Origin: Paenibacillus melissococcoides
GTDB taxonomy: Bacteria; Bacillota; Bacilli; Paenibacillales; Paenibacillaceae
Reading direction: 5' to 3'
Assembly (NCBI GenBank): GCA_944800085.1
Contig: CALYLO010000007.1
Location: 62,001 to 126,000, forward strand
Length of the DNA: 64,000 nt
The notes below the pieces were generated by a model that saw only the letters and a program-made list of their open reading frames with translations, was not told the DNA's origin and ran no database searches. Positions 48,038 through 57,492 of the stretch are shown piece by piece (the stretch's first letter is position 1; every line of letters begins with the position of its first letter). The position numbers and the translations under genes were made by a program.

Positions 48038-49237
48038 ATGCCAAAGGAAAAGAAGAAGAAGCTACCGCCTGGGGTTCGCGAGCGGAACGGCCGATACACA
48101 TTTCGGTATAGCGTGCCTGCTGTCGTGAACGGAAAGAAAACACGAAAGCAAAAGGAAACGCCAGGGTTTTCGACAGCAGAAGAAGCCGAGAGCGCTGGCA
48201 TACTAATTAAAGCTGACCAGATACGCGGGAAGCTGGTGGATGAGAAGAATATTACTCTGAAGGCGTGGCGCGAACGCTGGCTTGAAGATTACATAATCGA
48301 GAGGGAACCGCGAAAGTACACATTGCGTAACAAAAAAACCGTCTTCAACTCCATTCAGAGAGAATTTGGCGACGATATGAAAGTCAAGGATATTACAGGC
48401 GACGAATATCAGCGGTGGCTCAATAATTTGAAAAAGAAGGGGCGAACACAAGGAACCATTAGAGAATACCATCAACAGGCTTCGCTGATTTTTGACGATG
48501 CAGTCCGAAAAAAGATAATAGCCGAGAATCCAGCAGATAGCGCTGTAATCCCGGCCTTTAAAAAAACATTGGAGCAAATCGAATCAGGAGAAGTGGATTT
48601 ACCGAAATTTTTAGAAAAGGAACAACTGAAACAGTTTTTAAACTTTGTCCGGTTCAGGGGGCAAGACCAAGATTACGCTATCTACTTGACGCTTGCATAT
48701 ACTGGTTTGCGTGCAGGAGAATTACAGGCGCTAAAGGTCTCAGACTTTAACGAGCGAGAGCGCTATATCTCCGTGACAAAAACGCTCACAGTGTTGAAAA
48801 GCATCAAAGATTACGAGCTTGGCCCGCCTAAAAATGCATCATCCATTCGTAAAGTGTCGATCGGCAACAGCGTAATTAAGGCCATCAAAGCACAGTTAGA
48901 ATGGAGAGAGCAAAAATTGAAAGACGGCGAAGTAGTACATGACGCCGATTTCTTGTTCTGGTCCATCAAGTACCCTGGATATCCGGCGAGCATTAGTTCA
49001 ATCGAGTACCGGTTCGAACGTCTGCTCGAGGACGCTGGTCTGCCAACCTGGATCACTCCACATAGCCTGCGTCACACTCACGTATCACTTTTGGCGGAAG
49101 CAGGCGAGCAATTGGCGGTGATCCAAGAGCGGTTAGGCCATAAAAACGATGAGACAACAAAGCGCATCTATCTACACGTCACGGAGCGGCAACGCAAGTT
49201 GGTACCGGATAGATTCGAGAAGATCATGAGTTTATAA
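48038..49237 (+). CDS. int: Tyrosine-type site-specific integrase
   Basis: A 399-residue integrase with a good RBS (AAAGGAGAATAGTTACA). An N-terminal basic arm-binding domain (PPGVRERNGRYTFRYSVPAVVNGKKTRKQKETPGFSTAEEA) is followed by a core-binding SAM-like domain. The catalytic domain has TGLRAGEL (Arg), THPHSLRHTH-type HxxR (ITPHSLRHTHVSLL), LGHKND and the nucleophile region RIYLHVT. It integrates and, with an Xis, excises the prophage. It is the rightmost prophage gene. Confidence 0.95.
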   Translation: MPKEKKKKLPPGVRERNGRYTFRYSVPAVVNGKKTRKQKETPGFSTAEEAESAGILIKADQIRGKLVDEKNITLKAWRERWLEDYIIEREPRKYTLRNKKTVFNSIQREFGDDMKVKDITGDEYQRWLNNLKKKGRTQGTIREYHQQASLIFDDAVRKKIIAENPADSAVIPAFKKTLEQIESGEVDLPKFLEKEQLKQFLNFVRFRGQDQDYAIYLTLAYTGLRAGELQALKVSDFNERERYISVTKTLTVLKSIKDYELGPPKNASSIRKVSIGNSVIKAIKAQLEWREQKLKDGEVVHDADFLFWSIKYPGYPASISSIEYRFERLLEDAGLPTWITPHSLRHTHVSLLAEAGEQLAVIQERLGHKNDETTKRIYLHVTERQRKLVPDRFEKIMSL

Positions 49238-49278
49238 ACCTCTTTGTGGGTAACTTGTGGGTAAAAGTCTACCCTCCC
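49238..49278. other. Presumed right attachment region
   Basis: Only 41 bases separate int from the next chromosomal gene. They contain a tandem TTGTGGGTAAC/TTGTGGGTAAA and an inverted GGGTA/TACCC. The right att core should be here or inside the neighbouring gene's end. I find no matching core at the left end near 6860. Confidence 0.35.
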
Positions 49279-51552
49279 CTATGACTCCTCCCCTTTCACC
49301 GCTCTACGATACTGCCCGGGAGTCATCCCGGTTTCTTTCTTGAATTTGCGGATAAAATTCGGCACATCCATATAACCGACCCGGATGATAATATCTTTGA
49401 GCGGTTCGTTGCCGCTCTTCAGATGGCGGATCACTTCATCCATGCGGAGCTGCCACACATGCTGCGAGAACGTATGCCCGGTCTTCTCCTTGATGGACCG
49501 GCTCAAATAAGAGACGGATACCCGGTACATCTCCGCCAGCTTCTCCAGACTCAGATCATATTCGCAATAGTGCTCCGAGATATAGGTGACCACCTCATCG
49601 GTCAACGAGCGCTGCTCCGACTCTTCTTGATGCTCCACTTGACTGCAAATATAGACACCCAGCTCGCACAGCTTCGCCTCCAGCTGCTCCAGCGTCTCGA
49701 ACTTCGCCAGATCGGGCACCTGCTCCGCCGTCTCCGTCAAGCCCAGCTCGGAGGCAGTCTTGAGTACTGTATTCAACACATCGAAGCACATGCACCGCAG
49801 CAGCGGGATCGCCGGCTCCTGCTGCTGCAGCTTCCGGAACACCGCTCCGATCGTGTCCACGGCGACTGTCGCATTGCCCTGCTTCAAGCTCTGCGTCAGC
49901 TTGATGAGGGAATCTTTGGCGATCCAGAAGTGCTGATCCTGCTCATAGGTCAGATTGGAGAAGAACGTGACGCTGCCCTTGCCGTTCACAATCCGGTACT
50001 CCAGCGCCGAGGCGGCTTCAATATAAGATTGATTGAGCTGTTCAGGGCTCATGTACAAGCTGCCGATGCCCATCGTCGGTATGGCGGTCTTATGCTCCTC
50101 GGCAAGCCGGTGCACATCCTCCACGATGGCTTCCATGCGCGCTTCGTCATCCGTCTCCGACTCCGCCTCCATGCTGATAATGAGCGCCAGCTGCTCGGTG
50201 TGGGACTGCTCGACGCCATAAGCCATCGCTTTCCCTCTCGCCAGCCCGAACTCCGCAAATTGCTGCACGAACGCTTCCCGCTCCTGCGCGGAACACATCT
50301 GATCTGCCATATATTCCCATGCAATAATGATAACAAACATGCTCCTGCCCGACAGGACAATCCCTAATTGCTGCAGCATTTCCTCCGCATCCTCCCGGCT
50401 CGGGGCGCCGCGCTTCAACAGCGTCAGCAAATACTGATTCCGGGCATACGGCTCCTGCAGATCAACCTGGTTCCGATAAGACAGCAGCGTCTCCCGGATC
50501 CATTCCAGCTCCGTCTTTCCTTTGTCTCCATCCTCCGCCGCTTCACCGGACCCGCGCTTCAGACTGGCGAACTCGAGAAGATCGCGAATCGGGTGATACT
50601 GCCGCTTGGCGAGCAGGATGGCCAGCATCGAACCGAACAGAAGCGTGACTGCGAAGATCATCAAGATAAAGGTCTGGATATGAACGACGCGGCCAAAGAA
50701 CTGCTTCGACGGCATCGCGGTGACATACGTCCAGCCGTCGGAATCCGACTTGACGGCGACGACGGATTGCTGCACTTCGCCGAGCTGCTCCGTATGAATG
50801 CCCGCCTCTACCGAGGCAAGCCGCCGCACCGCCTCTTCCCCCATCTCGCCGCCATGGCTGGCTGCGGCCAGCACCCGGCCATCCTGATCGAAGATATAGG
50901 CATTGCCCTGGAAATTGCTCAGAACCGACTCCATCATCCCCGTCAGCATCGGCTCTTCAATCAAGTAGGTGACAGTGCCATGCTTATAGCCCTGATTCGT
51001 CGGAATGGGCACCAGATAAGCCAGCATCCGGCTCTGGCCATGGCGGTTCAGAGTCACTTGCTCGGTAGGCCGCATCGTCGGCACCTTCACGGCATTCAGA
51101 TCCCGCACGAACGTATTCTTGTTCCAACTGGAGAAGTCGTACACATAGTCGAACATCGTGTCGACCGACATCATTCCCCGGGAGGAGTAGATCACATCGT
51201 CGCCATGAAAATATAAAAACATCTCATTCACGATCGAGCTGTTCGCTTTATACTTATCCAGCGTATCGATCGCTTCCCCGCCATAATAGGCGTGGCGGAC
51301 CATATAAGGAGTCAGCTTGCTGTCGAAGCTGATCCGGGCCGCGATCTCTTCCAGCTCCTTCATCCGGCCGTCAATATTCCGCTTCGCCTGCTCCAATTGG
51401 CTGATGCTGGATTGCTCGATCTCGGATCGCAGGTTATTGACGGCATTCTGATAAATAATAAACGTCATCACAATCAAGGGGACCAAAAAAATCGATAAAT
51501 ACGACAGTATATATTTAAACAACAGCCTGGATTTAAAATGATTCCATCGCAT
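49279..51552 (-). CDS. AraC-family regulator with a membrane-bound sensor domain
   Basis: A 757-residue protein. TM1 (LFKYILSYLSIFLVPLIVMTFIIY) lies at about 8-32, then an extracellular Cache-like sensor, TM2 (FILMIFAVTLLFGSMLAILLA) near 290-310, a cytoplasmic linker, and a C-terminal AraC HTH (LSLEKLAEMYRVSVSYLSRSIKEKTGHTFSQHVWQLRMDEVIRHLKSG...VGYMDVPNFIRKFKKETGMTPGQYR). This type is abundant in Paenibacillus and usually controls a nearby sugar transporter. Here the neighbour is potABCD, so its target is unclear. Confidence 0.92.
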   Translation of the reverse strand: MRWNHFKSRLLFKYILSYLSIFLVPLIVMTFIIYQNAVNNLRSEIEQSSISQLEQAKRNIDGRMKELEEIAARISFDSKLTPYMVRHAYYGGEAIDTLDKYKANSSIVNEMFLYFHGDDVIYSSRGMMSVDTMFDYVYDFSSWNKNTFVRDLNAVKVPTMRPTEQVTLNRHGQSRMLAYLVPIPTNQGYKHGTVTYLIEEPMLTGMMESVLSNFQGNAYIFDQDGRVLAAASHGGEMGEEAVRRLASVEAGIHTEQLGEVQQSVVAVKSDSDGWTYVTAMPSKQFFGRVVHIQTFILMIFAVTLLFGSMLAILLAKRQYHPIRDLLEFASLKRGSGEAAEDGDKGKTELEWIRETLLSYRNQVDLQEPYARNQYLLTLLKRGAPSREDAEEMLQQLGIVLSGRSMFVIIIAWEYMADQMCSAQEREAFVQQFAEFGLARGKAMAYGVEQSHTEQLALIISMEAESETDDEARMEAIVEDVHRLAEEHKTAIPTMGIGSLYMSPEQLNQSYIEAASALEYRIVNGKGSVTFFSNLTYEQDQHFWIAKDSLIKLTQSLKQGNATVAVDTIGAVFRKLQQQEPAIPLLRCMCFDVLNTVLKTASELGLTETAEQVPDLAKFETLEQLEAKLCELGVYICSQVEHQEESEQRSLTDEVVTYISEHYCEYDLSLEKLAEMYRVSVSYLSRSIKEKTGHTFSQHVWQLRMDEVIRHLKSGNEPLKDIIIRVGYMDVPNFIRKFKKETGMTPGQYRRAVKGEES

Positions 51553-51694
51553 TTCCCCATGGCCCCCTACTATCTAATTGACAAATTGCAGAATGAGACT
51601 TTTTTCGTCTGTAAGCGTTTTATATTATATCATATGGTATATCATATTTATATCCTTTTCGACACTTTCCGACCGAGCCCCTTTTTTCAGGGAT

Positions 51695-51733
51695 AAAAAA
51701 AGCGCCATTCGGAATGAAATTCCGGACGGCGCC
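51695..51733 (-). terminator. Terminator of the pot operon
   Basis: Minus-strand hairpin (GGCGCCGTCCGGAA / TTCCGAATGGCGC) followed by seven T. It lies 60 bases after potD. Confidence 0.85.
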
Positions 51734-51789
51734 AGGGAAATAGGCTTCAAATCTTATAAAATTTCCGATTAGATATACCAGCGTATTCC

Positions 51790-52833
51790 TTATCGCCCGC
51801 TCTTCAGCTCCGTCCACAGGCGGTCATACAATTGAATCGACTTGCCGACATCGAGCAGCCACTCCGTGCGTCCAAGCTCTTCATCGGTCAGGTTGATCAT
51901 CGGATTGTTCAGATATTCCTCGCTGTGGAATTCCTTCGCCTTCGTAACCGGGTTGCTGTAGCCGACGAACTCATAGTTCTTCGCGCTATTTTCCGGATCA
52001 AGCATGAAGTTGATGAATTTCTCGGCCAATTCCTTGTTCTTGGCTCCCTTCGGGATCGCGTAGGTGTCCGCGAAGATCGTGCTGCCTTCCTGCGGAATGA
52101 CGTAGGCAATATCCGGATTCTCCGCCGCGATGAAGGCGGCGTCGCCGGACCATACCGTCCCGATCCAGCCCTCTTCTTGGATCATCTTCTGCTTGATATT
52201 GTCCGTATCGAACGCGACCACGTTCGGCACCAGCTTCCGCAGATCGTCCGCCGCCGCATTGATGTCGGCCTCGTTATCCGTGCTGTTCGATTTGCCGGCT
52301 TTTTTGAGCGCCATCCCGATTATCTCGCGATTGTCGTCCAGCAGCAGCACCTTGCCCTTGTACTCGTCCTTCCATAGATCGGCCCAGCTTGTCGGCGCCT
52401 CGGCAATATGCTTCTTATTATAGGCAATGCCCGTGACGCCCCACATATAAATAATGGAATGCTCGCTGTTCGGGTCATATGCCGGATTTTTGAAACGGTC
52501 TACTACGTATTGGAAGTTCGGAATGTTGTCCTTGTTGATGGTCTCAAGCAAATCCTGCTTAATCATGCTGGCCACCATATAATCCGATGGCTGTATGAGA
52601 TCATAGTTTGCTCCACCGGCCTTGATCTTGGCCAGAAGCTCCTCATTGTTCGCGAACACCGCCATATTCACCTTGACGTTGTTCTCCGATTCGAACTTCT
52701 CAATCATCTCTGGATTGAAATTATCCGCCCACGTATACAAATTCAACGTGTCTTTGCTCGCAGAGCATCCGGCCAACGCGGAGATTGTCAGCACTCCCGC
52801 CAATACGGCAGCGAACCATTTCATTTTTTTCAA
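51790..52833 (-). CDS. potD: Spermidine/putrescine ABC transporter substrate-binding lipoprotein
   Basis: A 347-residue protein with a lipoprotein signal peptide (MKKMKWFAAVLAGVLTISALAGCSAS, lipobox LAGC). It has the PotD/PotF pattern: LNLYTWADNFNPEMIEKFESENNVKVNM, then DLIQPSDYMVASMI, IIYMWGVTGIAYNKKHI and the C-terminal DVGKSIQLYDRLWTELK. It captures polyamines outside the cell. Last gene of potABCD. Confidence 0.95.
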   Translation of the reverse strand: MKKMKWFAAVLAGVLTISALAGCSASKDTLNLYTWADNFNPEMIEKFESENNVKVNMAVFANNEELLAKIKAGGANYDLIQPSDYMVASMIKQDLLETINKDNIPNFQYVVDRFKNPAYDPNSEHSIIYMWGVTGIAYNKKHIAEAPTSWADLWKDEYKGKVLLLDDNREIIGMALKKAGKSNSTDNEADINAAADDLRKLVPNVVAFDTDNIKQKMIQEEGWIGTVWSGDAAFIAAENPDIAYVIPQEGSTIFADTYAIPKGAKNKELAEKFINFMLDPENSAKNYEFVGYSNPVTKAKEFHSEEYLNNPMINLTDEELGRTEWLLDVGKSIQLYDRLWTELKSGR

Positions 52834-52898
52834 TTCTTTCTACCCCTCTCTGATCCGCAGGATCCCAATGTTTCATTTTCGACTTGCAGCGATTCGTT

Positions 52899-53717
52899 TT
52901 AAAACGGCAGCATCGAGCTTTTCTTCTCGCCGTTGCCGCGGTTCAGCATCCACTGCGCCAGCAAGATCAGACCGACGCTGAGCAAAATGAGCAGCGTGCA
53001 CAGCGCATTAATCTCCGGCGATATGCCGCGCTTGACCGAGCCGTAAATATAGATCGGAAGCGTCGTCGAGTTCGGCCCCGCCACGAAAAAGCTGATCAGG
53101 AAGTCGTCGATCGACAGCGTAAAGGCAATCAGCGCTCCCGCGATAATCCCCGGCCATATCGACGGCAAGGTGATGTAGCGGAACGTCTGCCATGGCGTGG
53201 CTCCCAGATCCGAAGCCGCCTCCTCCAGTTGTCCTCCCATATTCGCCAACCGCGAGGAGACGATGACATATACATACGAGATGCTGAACGTAATATGCGC
53301 GATGATGACCGTCGTCTTGCCGAGCGGCATATTGATCTGGCTGAAGAGCACGAGCAGCGACAGGCCCATAATGATGTCCGGCACGATGATCGGCAAGTAG
53401 AGCAGGCCGGCAATGCCTTTTTTCACCCGGCTCAGCATGCGCCGCATCGCAAGCGCTGCCATCGTCCCGAATACCGTGGATAATACCGTCGATACGAGCG
53501 CGATAATAACGCTGTTGCTCAGCGCCTCCATCACCTGCCGGTTCTGGAACAACGACCCGTACCATTTGAAGGTAAATCCGCTCCAGCTTGCATTCAACCG
53601 CGAATCATTAAATGAAAAGATCATAATCAATATGATCGGAATGTAAATGAACAGAAGCAGCAGGAACGAGTGGCAAGCCAACAGCGGATGCTGCTTCGAT
53701 GCGGATGCTGTCTTCAT
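52899..53717 (-). CDS. potC: Spermidine/putrescine ABC transporter permease PotC
   Basis: A 272-residue protein with six TM segments and the permease EAA motif (EEAASDLGATPWQTFRYITLPSIWPGIIAGALIAFTLSIDDFLISFF). The DDFL signature is typical of PotC. It overlaps potB by four bases. Confidence 0.94.
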   Translation of the reverse strand: MKTASASKQHPLLACHSFLLLLFIYIPIILIMIFSFNDSRLNASWSGFTFKWYGSLFQNRQVMEALSNSVIIALVSTVLSTVFGTMAALAMRRMLSRVKKGIAGLLYLPIIVPDIIMGLSLLVLFSQINMPLGKTTVIIAHITFSISYVYVIVSSRLANMGGQLEEAASDLGATPWQTFRYITLPSIWPGIIAGALIAFTLSIDDFLISFFVAGPNSTTLPIYIYGSVKRGISPEINALCTLLILLSVGLILLAQWMLNRGNGEKKSSMLPF

Positions 53718-54565
53718 GCCCTCGCCTCCTTCGATGCCTCATATTTGGATCGGAGCGCCCACTGGAACAATCCGATAATAATCAGGGCGCTGATGACGAA
53801 CACCACCGACAAGGCAGAGCCGAACGGCCAGTTGCGCGCCCCGAGGAACTGGTTCTGAATAATATTGCTTAGCATCTGCGCCTTGGCGCCGCCCAAAATA
53901 TCGGTAACCACGAACATGCCTGTCGTCGTGACGAAGACCAGCACGCTTCCGGTCATAATCCCCGACCTCGTCTGCGGCAGCGTAATATGCCAGAATGCGC
54001 TCCAGCGGCCTGCACCGAGATCGCTGGCCGCTTCCAGCAGCCGCTTATCCATTTGCTCCAGAGCGACATAAATGGGCAGCACCATGAACGGGATGAACGT
54101 ATACACCATCCCGAGCAGCACGGCTCCTTTGGTATACAGCATCTGGAGCGGCTCCTGAATCCATCCGACATCCAGCAGCACCTGGTTCACGATGCCCTGC
54201 GTCCGCAGCAGCAGCACCCAGGCATAGGCGCGGATCAAGAAGTTGATCCAGAACGGAACCGTAATGAGAATAAGCCACATCTTCTGCCGCCCCGGGCTCG
54301 CCTGGGAAATGTAATAGGCCAGCGGATAAGCGAGCAGCAGGCAGATCGCTGTCGTCACAAGCGAGAGCCATAGCGTATCCCAGTAAATGCCCAAATAGAG
54401 CGGGTCAAAAAAGCGGGCATAATGTTCGAGCGTAAACGTAAATACGACATTGCCCAACTCGTCGCGTTGCATGAAGGATACGGCAAATACCGCGATCATC
54501 GGCACGACGAGAAATATCGTCAGCCACAACACGACCGGCGCAATGATGCCGAAGGAGCGTCTCAT
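53714..54565 (-). CDS. potB: Spermidine/putrescine ABC transporter permease PotB
   Basis: A 283-residue protein from ATG 54565, which overlaps the potA stop (ATGA); the longer open frame lies inside potA. Six TM segments and the EAA loop (LLEAASDLGAGRWSAFWHITLPQTRSGIMTGSVLVFVTTTGMFVVTDILGG). Pairs with PotC to form the membrane channel. Confidence 0.94.
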   Translation of the reverse strand: MRRSFGIIAPVVLWLTIFLVVPMIAVFAVSFMQRDELGNVVFTFTLEHYARFFDPLYLGIYWDTLWLSLVTTAICLLLAYPLAYYISQASPGRQKMWLILITVPFWINFLIRAYAWVLLLRTQGIVNQVLLDVGWIQEPLQMLYTKGAVLLGMVYTFIPFMVLPIYVALEQMDKRLLEAASDLGAGRWSAFWHITLPQTRSGIMTGSVLVFVTTTGMFVVTDILGGAKAQMLSNIIQNQFLGARNWPFGSALSVVFVISALIIIGLFQWALRSKYEASKEARA

Positions 54566-55533
54566 GGGCCGATAATCACCTCGTCTCCCGCGTTCCAATG
54601 AACGCCGACACGCTGTCCGATTTGCCATGAACGGGTGTCCGTAAAATCAAGCACGGCCGTCACCGTTGTCTGTTCATTTTCCATATGAACAATCAATTTA
54701 TGAATATTCCCCAAATAGACAATATCCTGTATAATTCCTGCTTTGCGCGCCCCTTCCGTCTCCTCCGAGATGCGAATCTTCTCCGGACGGACGGCGAACA
54801 TAGTCTCTTCATGGAACACATTGTTCTCGCCGACGAACGTAGCGGCAAACAACGTCTCCGGGCGTTCGTAAATTTCTTTAGGCGATCCCACCTGCTCGAC
54901 GCGGCCGTTGTTCATGATGACGATCCGGTCGGACATCATCATCGCTTCTTCCTGATCGTGGGTGACATAGACAAACGTAATTCCCAAATTCCGCTGCAGC
55001 TGCTTCAATTCGCTCTGCAGGTTTTTGCGGAGCTGCAAGTCAAGCGCGCCGAGCGGCTCATCCAGGAGCAGCACCTTCGGCTTGTTGGCAATCGCCCGCG
55101 CAATGGCGACACGCTGCTGCTGTCCGCCGGACAACTGATGCGGATATCGCGCAGCGAGCGGAGTCAGCTGTGTGAGCCGAATCGCTTCGGCAATGCGCTC
55201 ACGCTGTTCCGCTTGCGGAATTTTTTTCATTTTTAGACCAAATTGAATATTTTGCTCCACCGTCATATGGGGGAACAGAGCGTAATGCTGGAATACGAGA
55301 TTCAGATCCCGTTTGTTCGGAGGCAATTGCGTCACATTCACGCCGTCCAACCGAATCTCTCCTGCCGTAGGCAGCTCGAAGCCGGCAATCATACGCAAAA
55401 TCGTGGTCTTGCCACAACCACTTGGGCCGAGCAGCGTTAGAAATTCTCCCTCATCAATCGTGAGCGACAAAGGATGTACTACGGGTTGCCCGGCAAAGTG
55501 CTTCTCCACATTTACCAGTTGTATCAAGAGCAT
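54562..55533 (-). CDS. potA: Spermidine/putrescine ABC transporter ATP-binding protein
   Basis: A 323-residue ATPase. Walker A GPSGCGKTT, Q-loop region NLVFQHYALFPHMTV, signature LSGGQQQRVAIARAI, Walker B VLLLDEPLGALD and the switch His in YVTHDQEEAM are all intact. A C-terminal TOBE-like domain follows. First gene of potABCD; the leader upstream carries a candidate attenuator. Confidence 0.95.
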   Translation of the reverse strand: MLLIQLVNVEKHFAGQPVVHPLSLTIDEGEFLTLLGPSGCGKTTILRMIAGFELPTAGEIRLDGVNVTQLPPNKRDLNLVFQHYALFPHMTVEQNIQFGLKMKKIPQAEQRERIAEAIRLTQLTPLAARYPHQLSGGQQQRVAIARAIANKPKVLLLDEPLGALDLQLRKNLQSELKQLQRNLGITFVYVTHDQEEAMMMSDRIVIMNNGRVEQVGSPKEIYERPETLFAATFVGENNVFHEETMFAVRPEKIRISEETEGARKAGIIQDIVYLGNIHKLIVHMENEQTTVTAVLDFTDTRSWQIGQRVGVHWNAGDEVIIGP

Positions 55534-55536
55534 CAA

Positions 55537-55922
55537 CCCCTTATATCGTCAGCCTATCCACGGGATACGGCAAGCCGCTCCGGTCGGGACGACGCCGCCG
55601 CGACTACCGGATAATATGCGATAAGAGTGCATATGCGCATACCTTGTCCTCTTATCCATTAAGCAAAAAAAGCCATATCCGTTGGTATGGCTTCCCGTTC
55701 GTTCACGTTGGCGTTTTTGCATATCCAATATACATCGTTTTGCTTGGTGATACAACTATTTTTACGTAATTTCGACAAATGCATACATCCATCTTCAATG
55801 GATTGACTCATTTCATCCAGCTAAAGGACTCCCACCCACATTTTTGTAGCTCCGCGCAAAAGCCCCTCGCCCGTCCGCGAACCGCCGCGGAGCCGGGAAG
55901 GGGCCTTCCGTCTCTTCTGATC
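55537..55922. other. Intergenic region between the SIMPL gene and potA
   Basis: It holds the pot promoter/attenuator (separate entry). A GC-rich hairpin with arms GGCCCCTTCCC / GGGCGAGGGGC (about 55860-55904) followed by TTTTG on the minus strand is the probable terminator of the SIMPL gene. No additional gene is seen. Confidence 0.6.
55658..55755 (-). promoter_or_regulatory. pot operon promoter and candidate attenuator leader
   Basis: On the minus strand TTGTAT (55750-55755), 17 bases, TATATT (55727-55732) form a promoter. About 30 bases after the expected start lies an intrinsic terminator (AGCCATA/TATGGCT, 55671-55692, then T-run), well before potA (55533). Between them a short frame reads MQKRQRERTGSH, rich in Arg. 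A terminator in the leader with no other gene to serve points to transcription attenuation. Confidence 0.5.
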
Positions 55923-56699
55923 TTACTTCATTTCGAACAGGACCTGCACTTGCGCGCGCAGCTTCACCTGGCCGCCTTGAGGAGCGGAACCGGCAGCGTC
56001 AGCGGCGGAAGTTTTCATCATCTCCAGCTTCTCGTTCATGATCCGAACCGGCTGCCAATCCGCGCCGGATTCGACAATCGCCAGCGCCGGTCCGACTTGG
56101 CGATTGGCTGCCTTGGCCAGCGCGCCGGCCTTGCTCGACGCATGCTTCACTGCCTTTTCAAGCACCTGGGACTCGAAGGCGTCGCGCTTCTCGATATCGA
56201 ATTGAATCTGCTGCACGCGCGTCGCATCGGCTCCGGCCGCCGCGTCCACCAGATTGCCCAGCTTCGCAAGGTCGCGCTACGTCACCCGAACCGCGTGGCG
56301 GGCTTCATAACCGACAACCTTCGGTTCGCTGTTCTCCGCATATTTATATACCGGATTTACGGAAAAATCGGTCGTTTTCACTTGAGTATCCGCAATCCCG
56401 TATTTCGTCAACACCTGCTTCGCCTTGTCGAATGCGGCGGCATTCAGCTTCTGGGCTTGCGCCGCCGTATCCGCCTTCGATTCCGTGACGATATCGACAT
56501 AAGCAATATCCGGCCTAACCTCCAATTCGCCTTGTCCCACAACCGTAATCGTGTTTCTGTCCATAATCGCTGCCTCCTCTGCCGCCTGTGCCGACTGTGG
56601 AGCGGCGGCTCCCCATGCGCCAAACAGCAATGTGCCGACGACGATGGCTGCCACCGCCGTCTTGCGCCATTTCCGTCCATGTGCGTTCACATTCATCAT
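55923..56699 (-). pseudogene. SIMPL-domain (DUF541) secreted protein with an in-frame TAG
   Basis: From ATG 56699 (GGAGGGG upstream) the protein has a signal peptide (KWRKTAVAAIVVGTLLFGAWGAAA), then the SIMPL domain (NTITVVGQGELEVRPDIAYVDIVTESKADTAAQAQKLN). TAG at 56277-56279 interrupts it after ARHAVRVT; the same frame continues RDLAKLGNLVDAAAGADATRVQQIQFDIEKRDAFESQVLEKAVKHA to 55923. A Tyr codon is expected at the stop. The nonsense change removes the C-terminal part of the fold. Confidence 0.85.
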
Positions 56700-56935
56700 T
56701 CCATACCCCTCCATCGCTCATATTGGTAAGATTATCAGCTTGCTTACGTTTTAAACGAGGGGATGACCAAATATGTTGCACCAACGCATGAATTATTTTC
56801 CTCCAGCCTGTGCATCCTTCATGCGGCCGCCACTTTCGATTCGACCGGCTCAATGATTTTCATTGTCATTTGATGTAACTTGTGTTACATTCTAGTTGTA
56901 ATTATTCTATTTGTTGAAAGAGGAGGGAATTTCTG

Positions 56936-57436
56936 TTGTTTACGCGTAAATGGACGAAACGTGTCGCCGCAATCGCTATGGCAGTCAGTCTCCTTTCCCC
57001 CGCCACCTTGTTCGCCCAAGGTTCCGGCCCGCACGGCTTGAATCAGCAGAATGCACCTGAACGCGGGAGCTCCCAGATCTACATAAAGAACGTTGTTCCA
57101 TTTAACGGCACGGCCATCTATCACTGGACAGCCACCTTCGAGACGACGACTCACTATCAGATTCCGAACGATATCGACATTCCGAAGGACAGCCACCGGA
57201 AAAATATTTTGGTCTATCTGACGACCGAGAAAAATACCGGGAACAATACGGAATTCGATGTCGAACTGGAACGGTACTATCCATGGTCCGGCTGGATCAA
57301 GGAAGACACGAAGACGGGGTATGTCGGCTGGACGGCGGACGAAGTCGCCTTCAAGGGGATCAAGGATGGCGAGAGATACCGCATCCGCATCCGGGGCAAT
57401 GTGAAGGGCACCGCTGATGTGTTCAGCCAATGGTAA
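56936..57436 (+). CDS. Secreted protein of unknown function
   Basis: A 166-residue protein starting at TTG 56936 (GAGGAGGGAATTTCTG upstream). Residues 1-28 are a signal peptide (KWTKRVAAIAMAVSLLSPATLFAQ, cleavage after AxA-like LFAQ). The mature part is beta-rich with many aromatic residues and Thr/Asn (NVVPFNGTAIYHWTATFETTTHYQIPNDIDIP; RYRIRIRGNVKG). No family recognised. A strong terminator follows. Confidence 0.75.
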   Translation: MFTRKWTKRVAAIAMAVSLLSPATLFAQGSGPHGLNQQNAPERGSSQIYIKNVVPFNGTAIYHWTATFETTTHYQIPNDIDIPKDSHRKNILVYLTTEKNTGNNTEFDVELERYYPWSGWIKEDTKTGYVGWTADEVAFKGIKDGERYRIRIRGNVKGTADVFSQW

Positions 57437-57454
57437 GCCTGGGCTGTATATGGA

Positions 57455-57492
57455 ACAGGACCTGAGCATCATGCTCAGGTCCTGTCTTGATT
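57455..57492 (+). terminator. Strong intrinsic terminator
   Basis: A 14-bp perfect stem (ACAGGACCTGAGCA / TGCTCAGGTCCTGT) with a three-base loop, followed by CTTGATT. It terminates the secreted-protein gene. Confidence 0.75.

Larger units (their letters stand above)
6861..49237. mobile_element. Prophage with contractile tail (P2/PBSX-like), left end in sigK
   Basis: The region holds a full phage set in the order agr-like cassette, lysis, tail fibre, baseplate, tail, head, packaging, replication, regulation and integrase. Late genes run leftward; integrase, repressor and ImmA run rightward. The tail genes (X, D, V, U, W, J, I, tape measure, tube, sheath) mark a contractile tail. Head and packaging genes are lambda-like (portal, GpA terminase). 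The left boundary is set by loss of sigK similarity; the right one by the integrase end and the next chromosomal gene. Several early genes are broken, but all recognised structural and lysis genes are open. Confidence 0.93.

Noticed and set aside
48038..49237. Integrase as the recombinase that restores sigK
   Set aside because: It is a tyrosine recombinase at the far end, whereas sigK elements in Bacillus use a serine recombinase next to the 5' half, and no sigK half adjoins it.
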